This document shows, piece after piece, positions 1-10,328 of a DNA stretch of 64,000 nt. The stretch spans positions 1-64,000 of the forward strand of contig JAUIAH010000011.1 of assembly GCA_030425385.1 (NCBI GenBank), read 5' to 3'. The stretch is from Verrucomicrobiia bacterium (GTDB taxonomy: Bacteria > Verrucomicrobiota > Verrucomicrobiia > Verrucomicrobiales > DEV007). The stretch's first letter is position 1. Every line of letters begins with the position of its first letter. Below the pieces are notes generated by a model that was given only the letters and a program-made list of their open reading frames with translations, did no database searches and was not told where the DNA came from. A program made the position numbers and the translations under genes.

Positions 1-181
1 CTCAAATCCTTGACCTCTTGCAGGTGGCTGTGTAGCCACCAGCTTGAAATTTGCGAATAGCCGAACGGGCCTTGTTTTATAGGGTATCGGCATCAATAAC
101 CGCATTTCAAAGGGGGTAAAATGCGTCTATGGCGATCTGATTCATGAGATCAGAGTCAGCCGCAATGGCTATATCACGAAC
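1..181. other. degraded upstream region of the beta-helix gene
   Basis: All three plus-strand frames carry stops before position 83: TGA at 11-13, TAG at 33-35 and TAG at 58-60. The frame of the following gene is closed by TAG at 80-82. From 83 on, that frame is open and encodes residues that look like part of the gene's first domain (a strand ending in NGYI at about 164-175), yet it contains no ATG or GTG. I read this as a broken or frameshifted 5' end rather than an intergenic spacer. No promoter or RNA gene is visible. Confidence 0.5.
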
Positions 182-3100
182 TTGCTCACCGCTAGCGGTA
201 ATGACGAGACGAACGATTGTCCCTTACCAAAGACGCCGTCGGTCGGTGCCGGAGGATTCCGCATCTACCCGCTTCACGATGATCTAGAACTTCACAGCGC
301 GACGGGCCGCATATACTATCAATACTTCCCAGAGAGTCCGCATTCGGTTCATCGATGTGGGGTGCATGTCATCACTTGGCATGACGTCTTTCATGAGGGC
401 ACCACGAATAAGAAGACATTCTCATTTCAAGCGCTCCTGTTCGACAACCTGGATATCCTGTTTCAATACGGCCCCGGAAATCCTGAACAGGGCGAAGGGT
501 CTACCACGGGCATTCAGAACGCCACCGCTAGCATTGGCCTAAATGTGACCTGCAATGAGGAGCAAATTCCGGACGATTTCGCTATCCTGATTCAGCCGCC
601 AGTGATCGTCGTGACGACAAGCGACGACGAACTCGACACACCTGCAGGAACTGCCATTTCTCTACGGGAAGCGGTGCGTGATTCCCTTGATGGCGGACGC
701 ATCGAGTTTGCCTCAGGAATGAACCAACGGACAACTGAACTCGCGTCTTCTGAGGGGGGTGTTGGCACCTCACTTGGCATCGACGGCAAGAGCCTTGCTA
801 TCGATGCTTCCGCGCTCTCCGAGAAATTCCACATCACGGGGTCCAAGACAACCTCCCACTTCACCATCCGCAATGCTGGCTGGCTCTCCCTCGACAATCT
901 TAGCCTTGAGCAGGCGAGCGCTTCCGGATCGACCTACCTCGCAGACAGCTCGGGTCTCGTCGCTTGCTACTGCCGCTGGCTTGCCAACCGAGACTCGTCA
1001 ACAGACGAGGGCGGCGCGATTTCGATGCTCACGTCGAAGGCAACTGTCAAAAACGCAGCAGGACTCTATCGCTGCGACTTCATTGACAACTCGGCTTCTC
1101 TTCGTGGAGGCGCGATCTCGGTCACAGGCGACTCGAGACTACGGGCCGAGAAATGCCGTTTCTGGAGTAACAAGACTCCCGATAGCGTCAGCAGTTGTGG
1201 CGGTGCGATTTACCTAGCAAATGCGCGAGTTGAGCTGCGTGAATGTGACATTGCTACCAATATTGCGCGCTTGGGCGGCGGCATTTACGCATCGGGAGGG
1301 GTCGAGCTGGAGGCGATACGTTGTACCTTTGACGATAATCGTGCGCAGATAGGTGGCGGAGTGATCTACAATGGCACTAGCAAGGCATCGAGTGGCTTGT
1401 TCCGCTACTGTACGTTCTTTGGAAATTGCGCTTCGGCCGTAGGCGGTGCGATTGCAGAAGCGTCGTTCATACCCCCACTGGATCTCGATACGTGGCACTG
1501 CACCTTCTATAAAAATGTCGCTTGGAGCGGTGGCGGCGCGTTCTCGTTGGAAGATGCCACTTGCCATGCTGCCGCGATCATCATGGCGGACAACGGTAAT
1601 GATCAGTTACGCATCAGTGGGTCCGGTGCGCTCGATGGCACCATGGGCGATAACCTAGAGACTGGCAATGAGGCGAATTTCGCCTTCTATTGGGGACAGT
1701 CTGACATCACCGCAGGCCTCACCGACCTCGGCAATCACGGCGGCTTCGTCCGCACCTGTATGCTGCTGCAGGAAAGCGATGCGATCGACGCTGCGGTCCT
1801 CGGCGTTCGGTCACTCGCTTCTGATGCGCGCGGATTGCCTACGTTTCGCGACGGCGGTGCCACCGGCGATACGGCGCACGACTCCGGGGCGGTTGAGATT
1901 GGTCCGACCTTGGAGGTCACCCATGGCGCAGATAGCGGAAGCGGCTCTCTCCAAGTCGCGCTCAATGGCGTCCAAAGCGGTGGGGTGGTCGCAATCACGA
2001 CCAGTGACACTATCAACCTGCCATCTAGCGGTTTCACTGTCCCTGCGTCGCGCGCGGTCTTCGTGCAGGGCTATTCTTCTCGAACCCATGTGCACAACTT
2101 GGGGACCCATTTGAACAACCGTCAGGCTCTCGCGCTCTACAACATCGACGCGACAGCCGATGCCCCGGCAACTGGGATCACCACGGCCAAGGAGGCGCAG
2201 CTGACGACCCATTGTTGTACGTTCACAGGATTCGTCGTCCCTAACCGTCCCTTGCTTGAACTTCACGGCGCCAACTCGTTGCTCGCGACCACCATAAGCA
2301 ACGTGCTAATAGGGCCATCGCCTCCGATCCCAAGGGTCGCCTGCCTGGCCGTCAGAGGTGTTGACGCTACCATGATCACACGGGACTGCCTCTTCCAAGG
2401 CTGTCGCCCAATGGATCATGACTCGCTTTCAACCGTGATCGTCGATGGATCCAGTGCTCATTTCCAGCGATGCTCGCTTGTCGACAACATCGCGAACCCG
2501 ACGAATCTCTCCGGGGGTGTCATTGTCGCCACCACATCCCTTACCATCGGCAGCAGGGTCTGGCTTTACGCTGAGGGCAACACGATTGTTGACAACCACC
2601 TTAGTGGGAGCGGCAGTTGGACGTCGCGAGGTGGCGGTCTTGTGGTCGCTCCAATAGGCAATGCGTCGATCAATGTCCGCTCGGCTTTTGCCGTGATTAC
2701 GAACAACACAATTGCTAGCAATAGGAGTACAAACTCTGACACTGCGGCTGGTTTTTTCATTAATAATAACGGAGTTGATGAAGTGACTCTCACGCGCAAT
2801 ATCATTGCAAAAAACTCTATTAATGTGCTAACTGACGGTGTTGTTGATATCACTTCGGGTGGCGATAACCTCAGTGACACCGCACCATCGTTCTTCACAG
2901 CCACAGACATCCCATACGTTGATCCTCTCCTTGGGCCTGCCGTCTTCGGACCTAATCAAGTGCTTGTGTGCGTTCCCAGACCTGGCAGCCCATGCATTGA
3001 TGCCGCAGGAACCCTGGTGCGGCCTGATTCCGGATGCCTCGATGGACGGGGCCTTCCTCGAGCATTCGATGGCGATGGCGACAACGTTGCGCAGCTCGAT

Positions 3101-5386
3101 ATCGGTGCGGTCGAATCTGGTCGCGTACTCGCGGTCACAACAGATGTTTATGAAACCGATGGGCTCGGCAAGGGTGCTGGAAATTCCCTTCATGACTGTA
3201 TGGATGCCGCCGCAACTTTCGGCAACGTCAACATCGGCTTCGACCCAAGCCTGGACTACGCGACTTTGGAAATCCCGGTCAATGGAAGCAGCCTTACTCT
3301 AGCTGAAGATGCAACCGTCGACCTCGATGGCCGGAATACGAACATCGAGATCATGCGTTCCGATCTCACAGCCCTTTTCCAGTTAAGCGGCACTACGACG
3401 CTCTCGGTCAGCGGGCTGCATCTCAACGCTGATACCATGACGAATCAGAGTGGCTCGCATCCGGTCACCGTCGCCACTTACGCAGAATGTCGCATCCGCA
3501 CCAGCTGTGACTTCGCTAAAAGTAGGGCTCTGGTGGCCCATCGCGACTGCGACCTTACTGGCAGGGTCTTTGGTCCCGGCCACATGTTCTCGATGGGCGT
3601 CGGAGGCGAACGCCGGATTCATCGATGCACCTTTCACAACATCACTGGTAGCGGCCATATCCTCAATGCGGTCACACGCTCGCGACTTCTCGTCTCCGAC
3701 TCGACCTTCGCCAATAACGCAGTCAGCATCATCGAGAGCGACGAAGCGGCCATCCACCTGCTTCGATCGACGATAACACGCAATGGTGGCGGGTTGGTCT
3801 TCGATGGAACGTCGGACTCGACTCGGCCTTGCGTACTACGCGAATGCCTCATGGCTAACAATGCAGCAAACATCACAGGAACTGCCTCGGCTACTTCGAC
3901 CGGCCGCAATCATCTCGACTTCACCCATGCTGGCTTTAGTGCTGCCTTAGGCGACCGACAGAACCGGGCTGGCTACCTCGCGCCGCTTGCCGACTACGAT
4001 GGAGACGGTCGCATGGAAGCACCGCTTCTGGCCACCAGTGCCTCGTTCAATAGTAGTACTGGGGCTCCTTTGCCGAGCGGGGACGTCATCACGGTGACCA
4101 CGACCGCCAACCAACTCGATTCTCCAGCCGGAGCCGAAATCTCATTGCGTGAAGCCCTGCGGGATATCTCGGAACACGGCACCATTGTATTCGACGCCTC
4201 GCTCAATAACAAGACGTTCAACATGGGTAGCACCTTGGCTGTCGACAAGTCACTCACGATCGATGCCACCTCACTCCCACTCGGCATCGACCTCACCACT
4301 CGACTGTCCTGGACCGGCGGCCAGCGTATCGCCATGCGCGCCGTTCACATGCGTGACATCACTAACAGTTCCAATGGTGGAGCCATCTCTTGTACTGCAA
4401 ACGGCGGGGCGTTCATCGCCAGCCATTGTGCGTTCTCTGGAAACAATGGGAACAATGCCGGTGCTATCTACATCGTCGGTGCCGACCTCGTCCTGGAGAA
4501 TTGCACCTTCTCAGCGAACACGAGTACGGGGGCGAGTGCGATTGCTATGCCAGGTAGCCACGCGCGTATTGAGTTCTGTACTTTTGGTGAAGGTGTTGGA
4601 GGTCTTACCGCCGATACGGCCGCTCCGATCACAGGTGCGGGCCCCTCGTTCAACAGCCTCGACCTCTACGCGAGTGTCTTCTTTGATAACTTCACTTCCA
4701 ATGCCACGACGCTGGCCCAGTCCGTGGCCACGACTGCTGCCCTGAAATCGCGTGGCTATAACATGTTCCCCGATTCTCCCACGGGAGCACACGCAACGGA
4801 TGCAGCGGGACTCACCTTCTTGGGCGGCAACTTCATGGACTTCAAAGACTACGGCTTTGGCACGGCGTGGGTTCCGAGTTATGAAACCTTGCCCTTGGTG
4901 GGAGCGCCTATCGATTCTGTCTTATCGTCAGGGTTGGTGCCGCCTGAACACGACGCTCGGGGACTGACGCGCCCGGCACGGTCGTTGCCTGATGCAGGTG
5001 CCCATGAATGGGCCTCGGAGCTGGAGGATACGGACATGGACCTGCTCCCTGATTGGTGGGAACTCTTACAGGGCCTCAATCCGAATGTGGCAGATGACAC
5101 GAGCATCGATACCGATGGCGATGGTGCGTCGTTGTTGAATGAGTTTCAATGGCGCACGGATCCAAACGATGCCGCTTCCTTCTTCAATGCTGATCTGCGC
5201 CCCACGGCTATCGGTGCCGATATTCTTGTGAATACGGAAGCAGGCTACCCCTACATGCTTGAGACCTGTTCCGATGTCACCAGTTGGGAGCCAGCCAAGG
5301 GATTCTTCGGAACCGGTCCGAATCAGACGTTGCTGTACAGAACGAACGAAGACCGTCGCTTCTTTCGCATACGATTCAATTGGTGA
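182..5386 (+). CDS. large secreted parallel beta-helix protein (CSLREA / choice-of-anchor Q type), 5' end incomplete
   Basis: A probable extracellular or surface protein of 1734 residues from the first usable start (TTG at 182). Residues 20-140 resemble the bacterial nidogen-like 'TFQ..L....I.FQYG' fold. Four units follow that open with the CSLREA-type pattern 'VTT..D..D.....SLREA' at about 143, 577, 980 and 1302. Each leads into right-handed beta-helix coils rich in 'GGAI' and 'CTF', and several end in the choice-of-anchor Q motif 'D.RGLPR..D......DIGAVE'. The C-terminus carries a calcium-type 'DTDGDG' stretch near 1640 and a short 'S.....W......FFRIRF' module. No signal peptide is seen because the start is missing: in-frame coding runs back to 83 but ends in a stop. 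Specific ligand or substrate unknown. The family assignment is firm; whether the gene is functional is not. Confidence 0.75.
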   Translation: MLTASGNDETNDCPLPKTPSVGAGGFRIYPLHDDLELHSATGRIYYQYFPESPHSVHRCGVHVITWHDVFHEGTTNKKTFSFQALLFDNLDILFQYGPGNPEQGEGSTTGIQNATASIGLNVTCNEEQIPDDFAILIQPPVIVVTTSDDELDTPAGTAISLREAVRDSLDGGRIEFASGMNQRTTELASSEGGVGTSLGIDGKSLAIDASALSEKFHITGSKTTSHFTIRNAGWLSLDNLSLEQASASGSTYLADSSGLVACYCRWLANRDSSTDEGGAISMLTSKATVKNAAGLYRCDFIDNSASLRGGAISVTGDSRLRAEKCRFWSNKTPDSVSSCGGAIYLANARVELRECDIATNIARLGGGIYASGGVELEAIRCTFDDNRAQIGGGVIYNGTSKASSGLFRYCTFFGNCASAVGGAIAEASFIPPLDLDTWHCTFYKNVAWSGGGAFSLEDATCHAAAIIMADNGNDQLRISGSGALDGTMGDNLETGNEANFAFYWGQSDITAGLTDLGNHGGFVRTCMLLQESDAIDAAVLGVRSLASDARGLPTFRDGGATGDTAHDSGAVEIGPTLEVTHGADSGSGSLQVALNGVQSGGVVAITTSDTINLPSSGFTVPASRAVFVQGYSSRTHVHNLGTHLNNRQALALYNIDATADAPATGITTAKEAQLTTHCCTFTGFVVPNRPLLELHGANSLLATTISNVLIGPSPPIPRVACLAVRGVDATMITRDCLFQGCRPMDHDSLSTVIVDGSSAHFQRCSLVDNIANPTNLSGGVIVATTSLTIGSRVWLYAEGNTIVDNHLSGSGSWTSRGGGLVVAPIGNASINVRSAFAVITNNTIASNRSTNSDTAAGFFINNNGVDEVTLTRNIIAKNSINVLTDGVVDITSGGDNLSDTAPSFFTATDIPYVDPLLGPAVFGPNQVLVCVPRPGSPCIDAAGTLVRPDSGCLDGRGLPRAFDGDGDNVAQLDIGAVESGRVLAVTTDVYETDGLGKGAGNSLHDCMDAAATFGNVNIGFDPSLDYATLEIPVNGSSLTLAEDATVDLDGRNTNIEIMRSDLTALFQLSGTTTLSVSGLHLNADTMTNQSGSHPVTVATYAECRIRTSCDFAKSRALVAHRDCDLTGRVFGPGHMFSMGVGGERRIHRCTFHNITGSGHILNAVTRSRLLVSDSTFANNAVSIIESDEAAIHLLRSTITRNGGGLVFDGTSDSTRPCVLRECLMANNAANITGTASATSTGRNHLDFTHAGFSAALGDRQNRAGYLAPLADYDGDGRMEAPLLATSASFNSSTGAPLPSGDVITVTTTANQLDSPAGAEISLREALRDISEHGTIVFDASLNNKTFNMGSTLAVDKSLTIDATSLPLGIDLTTRLSWTGGQRIAMRAVHMRDITNSSNGGAISCTANGGAFIASHCAFSGNNGNNAGAIYIVGADLVLENCTFSANTSTGASAIAMPGSHARIEFCTFGEGVGGLTADTAAPITGAGPSFNSLDLYASVFFDNFTSNATTLAQSVATTAALKSRGYNMFPDSPTGAHATDAAGLTFLGGNFMDFKDYGFGTAWVPSYETLPLVGAPIDSVLSSGLVPPEHDARGLTRPARSLPDAGAHEWASELEDTDMDLLPDWWELLQGLNPNVADDTSIDTDGDGASLLNEFQWRTDPNDAASFFNADLRPTAIGADILVNTEAGYPYMLETCSDVTSWEPAKGFFGTGPNQTLLYRTNEDRRFFRIRFNW

Positions 5387-5476
5387 CCCTGTCATGGCCC
5401 GACTGCAGAAACTCTAGATAATCGTTAAGACCTGTGCGCGCGCGAGTTATCTCCTGATGACACCTCACATTATACG

Positions 5477-8400
5477 ATGATCGCGCTCACAAAACCACTT
5501 AGCCTTCTATGGTTCATCCTTGCATTTGCCTCACCAGCTTGGGCGGTCTTTCCGAAACCAGGAGATTGGAAACCGCTCGTACCCTCGCCCTCACCTAACT
5601 ACATGAACTGCGTCGCTTACGGAGACGGGCTCTGGGTCGCCGTGGGGGACTTTGGAGCCATCGCAACGTCCACCGATGGGGTGAACTGGACGCACCGCGA
5701 ATCCTCGGCACCCAAGGACTGGGGCGTCGATCAAATCACCGGGTTTGAGATCACTTCCGTCGCCTTTGGCAATGGCAAATGGGTTGCGTGTGGCGAAGGC
5801 GGTCTCGTGTACACTTCGAGTAACGGCACTGAGTGGTCGCACCACCTTGCCTACGAAGCAGAGCACAATTTCTTCGAAGAGATTGTCTATGCCGAGGGCT
5901 TGTGGGTGATGACAGGGACATACACCGGCGTCCTGACATCATCCGATGGCGATTCTTGGGTGCAGCGCTCTATCGATCAGGCCAATTGGATTTGGGCGTT
6001 AGCCTACGGAAACGGGCAATGGGTCTGTGTCGACACGGGCGGCAAACTCTATTCCAGTACGGATGCGGGAAGTTGGCGGCTTCAGGGAACGGTACCCGTA
6101 GACAACAACCAGTGGATTGAAGATATTCATCATGCAGACGGCCAATGGATCGCCGTCAGCGACAAGCCCAGCACTACTGGCTCTGGCAAGATCTTCTCCT
6201 CGACGGATCTTGAGTCATGGACCCTTCGTGAGGAAGTGCCCCTCCATAAATTGCTATCTGTCTCACATGCGAACGGCCTGTGGATCGCTTGTGGCGGAGC
6301 CAATGGCATTGCGGACGCTATTGCGGATAGTGGGTATGAGGGTGGGGTCATGCTGACATCCCCTGACGGCATCACATGGACCGAGCGACCAATCGCGCGC
6401 TCGACAATCAATTGGGAAGTGGCTCACGGCAACGGGCGTTGGTTAGCAGCAAGCTCAAGCCATGGCGGTCTGGCCTATTCTGACAATGGCATTAATTGGC
6501 ATAGCCACCAAGCTCACTCGATAGACACGTTACCGTTGATCTTGGATGCCGACTATCATGACGGCATGTGGGTCGCCTCTCAGACTGAGGGCACCATTCT
6601 GCAATCGACCGATGGGAAGCACTGGATCAGCCGCGTTCTAGATGATCGCGAACTTTCGGATTGGTTCCAGGTGGTCCATTACTCTGAAACCTTTGGGAAG
6701 TGGTATGTCGGAGGAGACTTCGGGCGGCTCTACACCTCGGATGATGGTGTCGTTTGGGAGCGTGTTAGCATCGGCATCCGTGGTGTCGAGGGCATCGCCG
6801 AAGGCAACGGGAAGATTCTTTGTGTCGGACGCAGTTGGGACGTGTATGAGTCGACGAATGGCATGACTTGGGCCGAAGCGGATCATCCGCAGAAGGGCGT
6901 GGCCGAGGGCCGCTACAAGGCGGTATCCTATCAGAACGGCACCTGGGCTCTCTGTGGCTCTGCTGGCACGGTCGTCTATTCGACCGACGATGGCGATTCC
7001 TGGTCGAAGTCGACTATTCCGGGCGGAGATCGGCTCAATGACATCCACTTTGCCAACGGACTCTGGGTTGCCTGTGACAGACGCGGCGATATCTTCTCGT
7101 CAACTAATCTGGGAAGCTGGACCAAAGCTAGTCTCCCCTCACGTAACCATCCTCGGATTGGTAGCAACGTCGACTACATCGATTCCACCTGGGTGTTCAC
7201 TGGCTTGACTGAGTGGACCGATGGGCATGTGTTCACTTCGTCGGATGGCAAGAACTGGAACCTGCAGCCGCCAACCGTCTATCCAGGAGGCGCGATCGAA
7301 GAGATCATCAAAGTAGACGACGACTGGTATGCCTTTGGCAGGACGATGCTGGGAGTCGGTTTTGTGATGTCGACGACAGACTTTCCGGCGGAAGACTCGA
7401 CGGATAGAAGCCTGATCTTCTCAGATTCTGCCAGCTACACTGTCACGGATACGAATGAACCAGAGCAGTTCACCAGCTTACCGATGGCGGAAACGCTAGG
7501 CGGCGGCGAGGAGACCCTCTACGTTTCCTTTCAAATCAAACGTGAGAGCGGTTTTGGACCGCTTCTGGATTTCACCGCCCTGCAACTTTCACGCAGTGCG
7601 ACCCATTTGCCGATGAAGGATGATCTCGGCTTTGGAAACGGCGGCCCGACGACCTTCTACGGGATCATCGTCGAACCCCTGCATACGAGTTGGCCAGACA
7701 CTCAAATCCCGCTCGACAACGACACCCACACGATTATTGCGAGGATCGATTATGCTGCCGGGACGGTTTCCATGGTGACCGATCCGCAGTCCGCTTCCGA
7801 TATCGAGTCGGCCAGACGCCACCCGGCGCCTACAAACCCCTTCAGCACGATCATGCTGCGTGCGGGGCACAATGACACTTCGTACACCTACAGCAGGATT
7901 GCGTTAGGAGAGAGCGCTGAAGCGGTGTTGGCCTTTACAGAGCAAGCAAGTCCAGGAGTTCCTAACAGTGAACTGGATCCGATCAACTTCCGCGAATGGG
8001 AGTGGAAGAAGCCTGTGCTCACGAGCGAAGACATCAACGATGTGGCCTACGGAGGCGGTCGCTACGTGGCGGTAACGGATCACGCTCACATTCTCTGGTC
8101 AGACGACGGCCTTGCGTGGCAACACGCCCTGGAATTACCAGCACCGGACGGAGACCTCCACAGCGTCGCCTACGGCGGCGGTCGCTGGGTCGCTATGGGA
8201 GTGGGAAGGGATTACACGTCAACTGATGGCGTTCATTGGGAGGCAATCGCTGGATCTGAAGGTCGAGGTATTCTGGATGTCGCCGTTCACAGCACCCGCT
8301 GGGTGGCGGTTGGCGATGGCGTCTTCACATCGCGCAACGGGACCGTATGGGAAGAAGTGCCGAATGTCACCGAGGCGTTTCTCAATGGTGTGGATTATGG

Positions 8401-10078
8401 CAATGGCCTTTGGGTGATTGCTAGCACCCAGGGGGAAATTCACTCCTCTCCTGACGGAGTCACCTGGACAGAGCGGCGACCCGCACCGACCGAGCGCGAC
8501 TGGATTCAACGAGTCCGGTATCTCGATGGCTACTGGATGTTGCCTGGGGCTGATCGCATCTTAACCTCCCGTGACGGTATCAACTGGACGTCGCGCATTG
8601 CCAGTGATCCCGATACGGTCACTCAGCTTTACGATGTCCTCAAAACGGCTGATGGGAAGTGGCAGGCAGTCGGTTGGGCATCGACCACTACAAGCGATCC
8701 AGAGAACTGGCCCGCGATGGAAACGCCTGACTCGACGGTTCGAAGTAGTGTCCGTGGGCCTGACGGGCGCGTGATCATGGTAGGTGAGTTTGGCTTTCTT
8801 GAGAGTTTGAAGGAGGAGTCCACTTTCGTAGTAGGGCCCGGAGAACGTACTGACACCACGGCCGATATCGTTTCGGCAGCCTATGGAAACGGGATTTGGT
8901 TAGCCGCGAGTGATAGTGATCGAGGAGGCTCGCATCTCTGGCGATCGACGACGGGCGGAAACTATACTAACGTTAGACTGCCTGTTGCAGGTATGCGCGT
9001 TTCCTCGTTAAGTTATGGTGATGGCGAGTTTCTCGTCGCTGGTGAACAGGGAGCTGTCAGGATCTTTAGTTCGTCAGATGGCCTCACTTGGGAAGAGCAA
9101 AGTATTGCCGAGTTCCTACCAGCGGCTTTGTTAGATGGCCATCAGGCTGGTGGCCAGTCGGTGTTCGTTGGGTTCGGAGGGAACATCTACCATCGCAGTA
9201 GCGGAAGTCCCGAGGCGTTTACCAGTGCGGCTACTGGAACGATCAGCCATCTGAACGCCGTAACTTTTGGTAACGGCACTTGGGTGGCCGTCGGTTTGGA
9301 TGGAACCATCATATCGACAACGTCTCCCGAATCCTGGGAAGTCCAGGATCTGGTGCCTGCGATCAGGAAGTCCTTCAGAGATGTCTTCTTTGCCAATGGC
9401 CTCTTTGTGGCGGTGGGTGATGACAGTACCATCCGCACTTCCATAGACGGGGTCACCTGGGAAGATCCTGTTGCGAGAGAAGGTGACGTGGACTTCGTAG
9501 CCGTTACTTTCCACGAAGCGCGGCAGCAATGGTATGCCGCAGATGATTCGGGGAACCTATTCGGATCGGACGATGGGTCGGATTGGAAATACGCCGTTAA
9601 CTTAACCGATAAGGGAGCAGCTGGAATGCTCTACGCCGACGGTCAATTGATCGTCTATGGTGCTGACGGTTCAATCATTGCTCACGGAACACCGACCATC
9701 GATTCCACTCCAGCGCCGAGACTTACTGGATTCGAGAAATGGATGGAAACTAACAACATCGCTGATCCTATGGCTAACGTCAATGGCAGGACCGCCTTGG
9801 AAAGCTACGTACTCGCGACGGATCTCGGTACGCCTTCCAATAGACCCGATCCCTTTGTTAACGACGAGCTCACCGCTTACCTCGCGATCGTCCGCAGGGA
9901 CTTGGAAGGGATTCTCGTGGAAGCCGAGTATTCCGTAGATCTCGTCAACTGGACGGATCTTTCCAAGGCCACTGCTCAAATGGAACTGGGAGCCGATTTC
10001 GCCGAACAGCTTTGGATCGTGAACAAGGACCCCACAGGTTTGGGCTACTTCCGGTTGAGAATAGAACTCGTCGATTGA
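5477..10078 (+). CDS. giant secreted Asp-box-like repeat protein (multi-beta-propeller)
   Basis: 1533 residues. The ATG at 5477 opens a clear signal peptide (hydrophobic stretch ending ASPAWA), so export is likely. The body is a chain of roughly 25 units of 45-50 residues, each with a 'YGNGLWVAVG..G.I' strand followed by a turn 'S.DG..W'. This resembles the Asp-box turns of sialidase/Ycf48-like propellers. The chain is interrupted at about residues 640-825 by a different beta-sandwich-like insert ending '..IMLRAGH', possibly lectin-like. The last 110 residues form a non-propeller tail ending in 'V.YSVDLVNWTDL....FRLR', similar to the tails of neighbouring secreted proteins. It lies 90 bases after the beta-helix gene on the same strand. 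No catalytic residues are recognised, so a binding or adhesion role is inferred. Confidence 0.8.
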   Translation: MIALTKPLSLLWFILAFASPAWAVFPKPGDWKPLVPSPSPNYMNCVAYGDGLWVAVGDFGAIATSTDGVNWTHRESSAPKDWGVDQITGFEITSVAFGNGKWVACGEGGLVYTSSNGTEWSHHLAYEAEHNFFEEIVYAEGLWVMTGTYTGVLTSSDGDSWVQRSIDQANWIWALAYGNGQWVCVDTGGKLYSSTDAGSWRLQGTVPVDNNQWIEDIHHADGQWIAVSDKPSTTGSGKIFSSTDLESWTLREEVPLHKLLSVSHANGLWIACGGANGIADAIADSGYEGGVMLTSPDGITWTERPIARSTINWEVAHGNGRWLAASSSHGGLAYSDNGINWHSHQAHSIDTLPLILDADYHDGMWVASQTEGTILQSTDGKHWISRVLDDRELSDWFQVVHYSETFGKWYVGGDFGRLYTSDDGVVWERVSIGIRGVEGIAEGNGKILCVGRSWDVYESTNGMTWAEADHPQKGVAEGRYKAVSYQNGTWALCGSAGTVVYSTDDGDSWSKSTIPGGDRLNDIHFANGLWVACDRRGDIFSSTNLGSWTKASLPSRNHPRIGSNVDYIDSTWVFTGLTEWTDGHVFTSSDGKNWNLQPPTVYPGGAIEEIIKVDDDWYAFGRTMLGVGFVMSTTDFPAEDSTDRSLIFSDSASYTVTDTNEPEQFTSLPMAETLGGGEETLYVSFQIKRESGFGPLLDFTALQLSRSATHLPMKDDLGFGNGGPTTFYGIIVEPLHTSWPDTQIPLDNDTHTIIARIDYAAGTVSMVTDPQSASDIESARRHPAPTNPFSTIMLRAGHNDTSYTYSRIALGESAEAVLAFTEQASPGVPNSELDPINFREWEWKKPVLTSEDINDVAYGGGRYVAVTDHAHILWSDDGLAWQHALELPAPDGDLHSVAYGGGRWVAMGVGRDYTSTDGVHWEAIAGSEGRGILDVAVHSTRWVAVGDGVFTSRNGTVWEEVPNVTEAFLNGVDYGNGLWVIASTQGEIHSSPDGVTWTERRPAPTERDWIQRVRYLDGYWMLPGADRILTSRDGINWTSRIASDPDTVTQLYDVLKTADGKWQAVGWASTTTSDPENWPAMETPDSTVRSSVRGPDGRVIMVGEFGFLESLKEESTFVVGPGERTDTTADIVSAAYGNGIWLAASDSDRGGSHLWRSTTGGNYTNVRLPVAGMRVSSLSYGDGEFLVAGEQGAVRIFSSSDGLTWEEQSIAEFLPAALLDGHQAGGQSVFVGFGGNIYHRSSGSPEAFTSAATGTISHLNAVTFGNGTWVAVGLDGTIISTTSPESWEVQDLVPAIRKSFRDVFFANGLFVAVGDDSTIRTSIDGVTWEDPVAREGDVDFVAVTFHEARQQWYAADDSGNLFGSDDGSDWKYAVNLTDKGAAGMLYADGQLIVYGADGSIIAHGTPTIDSTPAPRLTGFEKWMETNNIADPMANVNGRTALESYVLATDLGTPSNRPDPFVNDELTAYLAIVRRDLEGILVEAEYSVDLVNWTDLSKATAQMELGADFAEQLWIVNKDPTGLGYFRLRIELVD

Positions 10079-10143
10079 TTTAAAATACAAACGTAAACAT
10101 ACATATTGTGAAGTATCGTTACTTGTTTCACTTGTTTGTAGGT

Positions 10144-10298
10144 TAGAAGCTAAAGGTCTACTGCCCGGCTTGGGTAGCAACCCATTCTGGGAAAGGCGTA
10201 AACCTCGGCAAAGGCATCTTCTAAATGAATCGCGCCTAACTGATCCAATACTTCGGGATACAAGGCGGACGAACAGACGTATTTCTCATTCTCAGATT
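10144..10298 (-). pseudogene. decayed duplicate of the 3' end of the HAD phosphatase gene
   Basis: Positions 10144-10187 match 12866-12909 with one mismatch, and 10188-10298 match 13113-13223 with about six mismatches, in the same orientation. The 203 bases in between (12910-13112), which hold the catalytic GD..LD region in the intact copy, are missing here, which also shifts the frame. The fragment sits directly beyond the 3' end of the esterase-like gene, so that gene is flanked by two copies of the HAD gene's end. No promoter or start survives. This is a remnant, not an expressed gene. The rest of the 10079-10328 gap holds nothing else recognisable. Confidence 0.85.
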
Positions 10299-10328
10299 TG
10301 GGCCACTGCGAGTCTTTCAATTTCCGAA

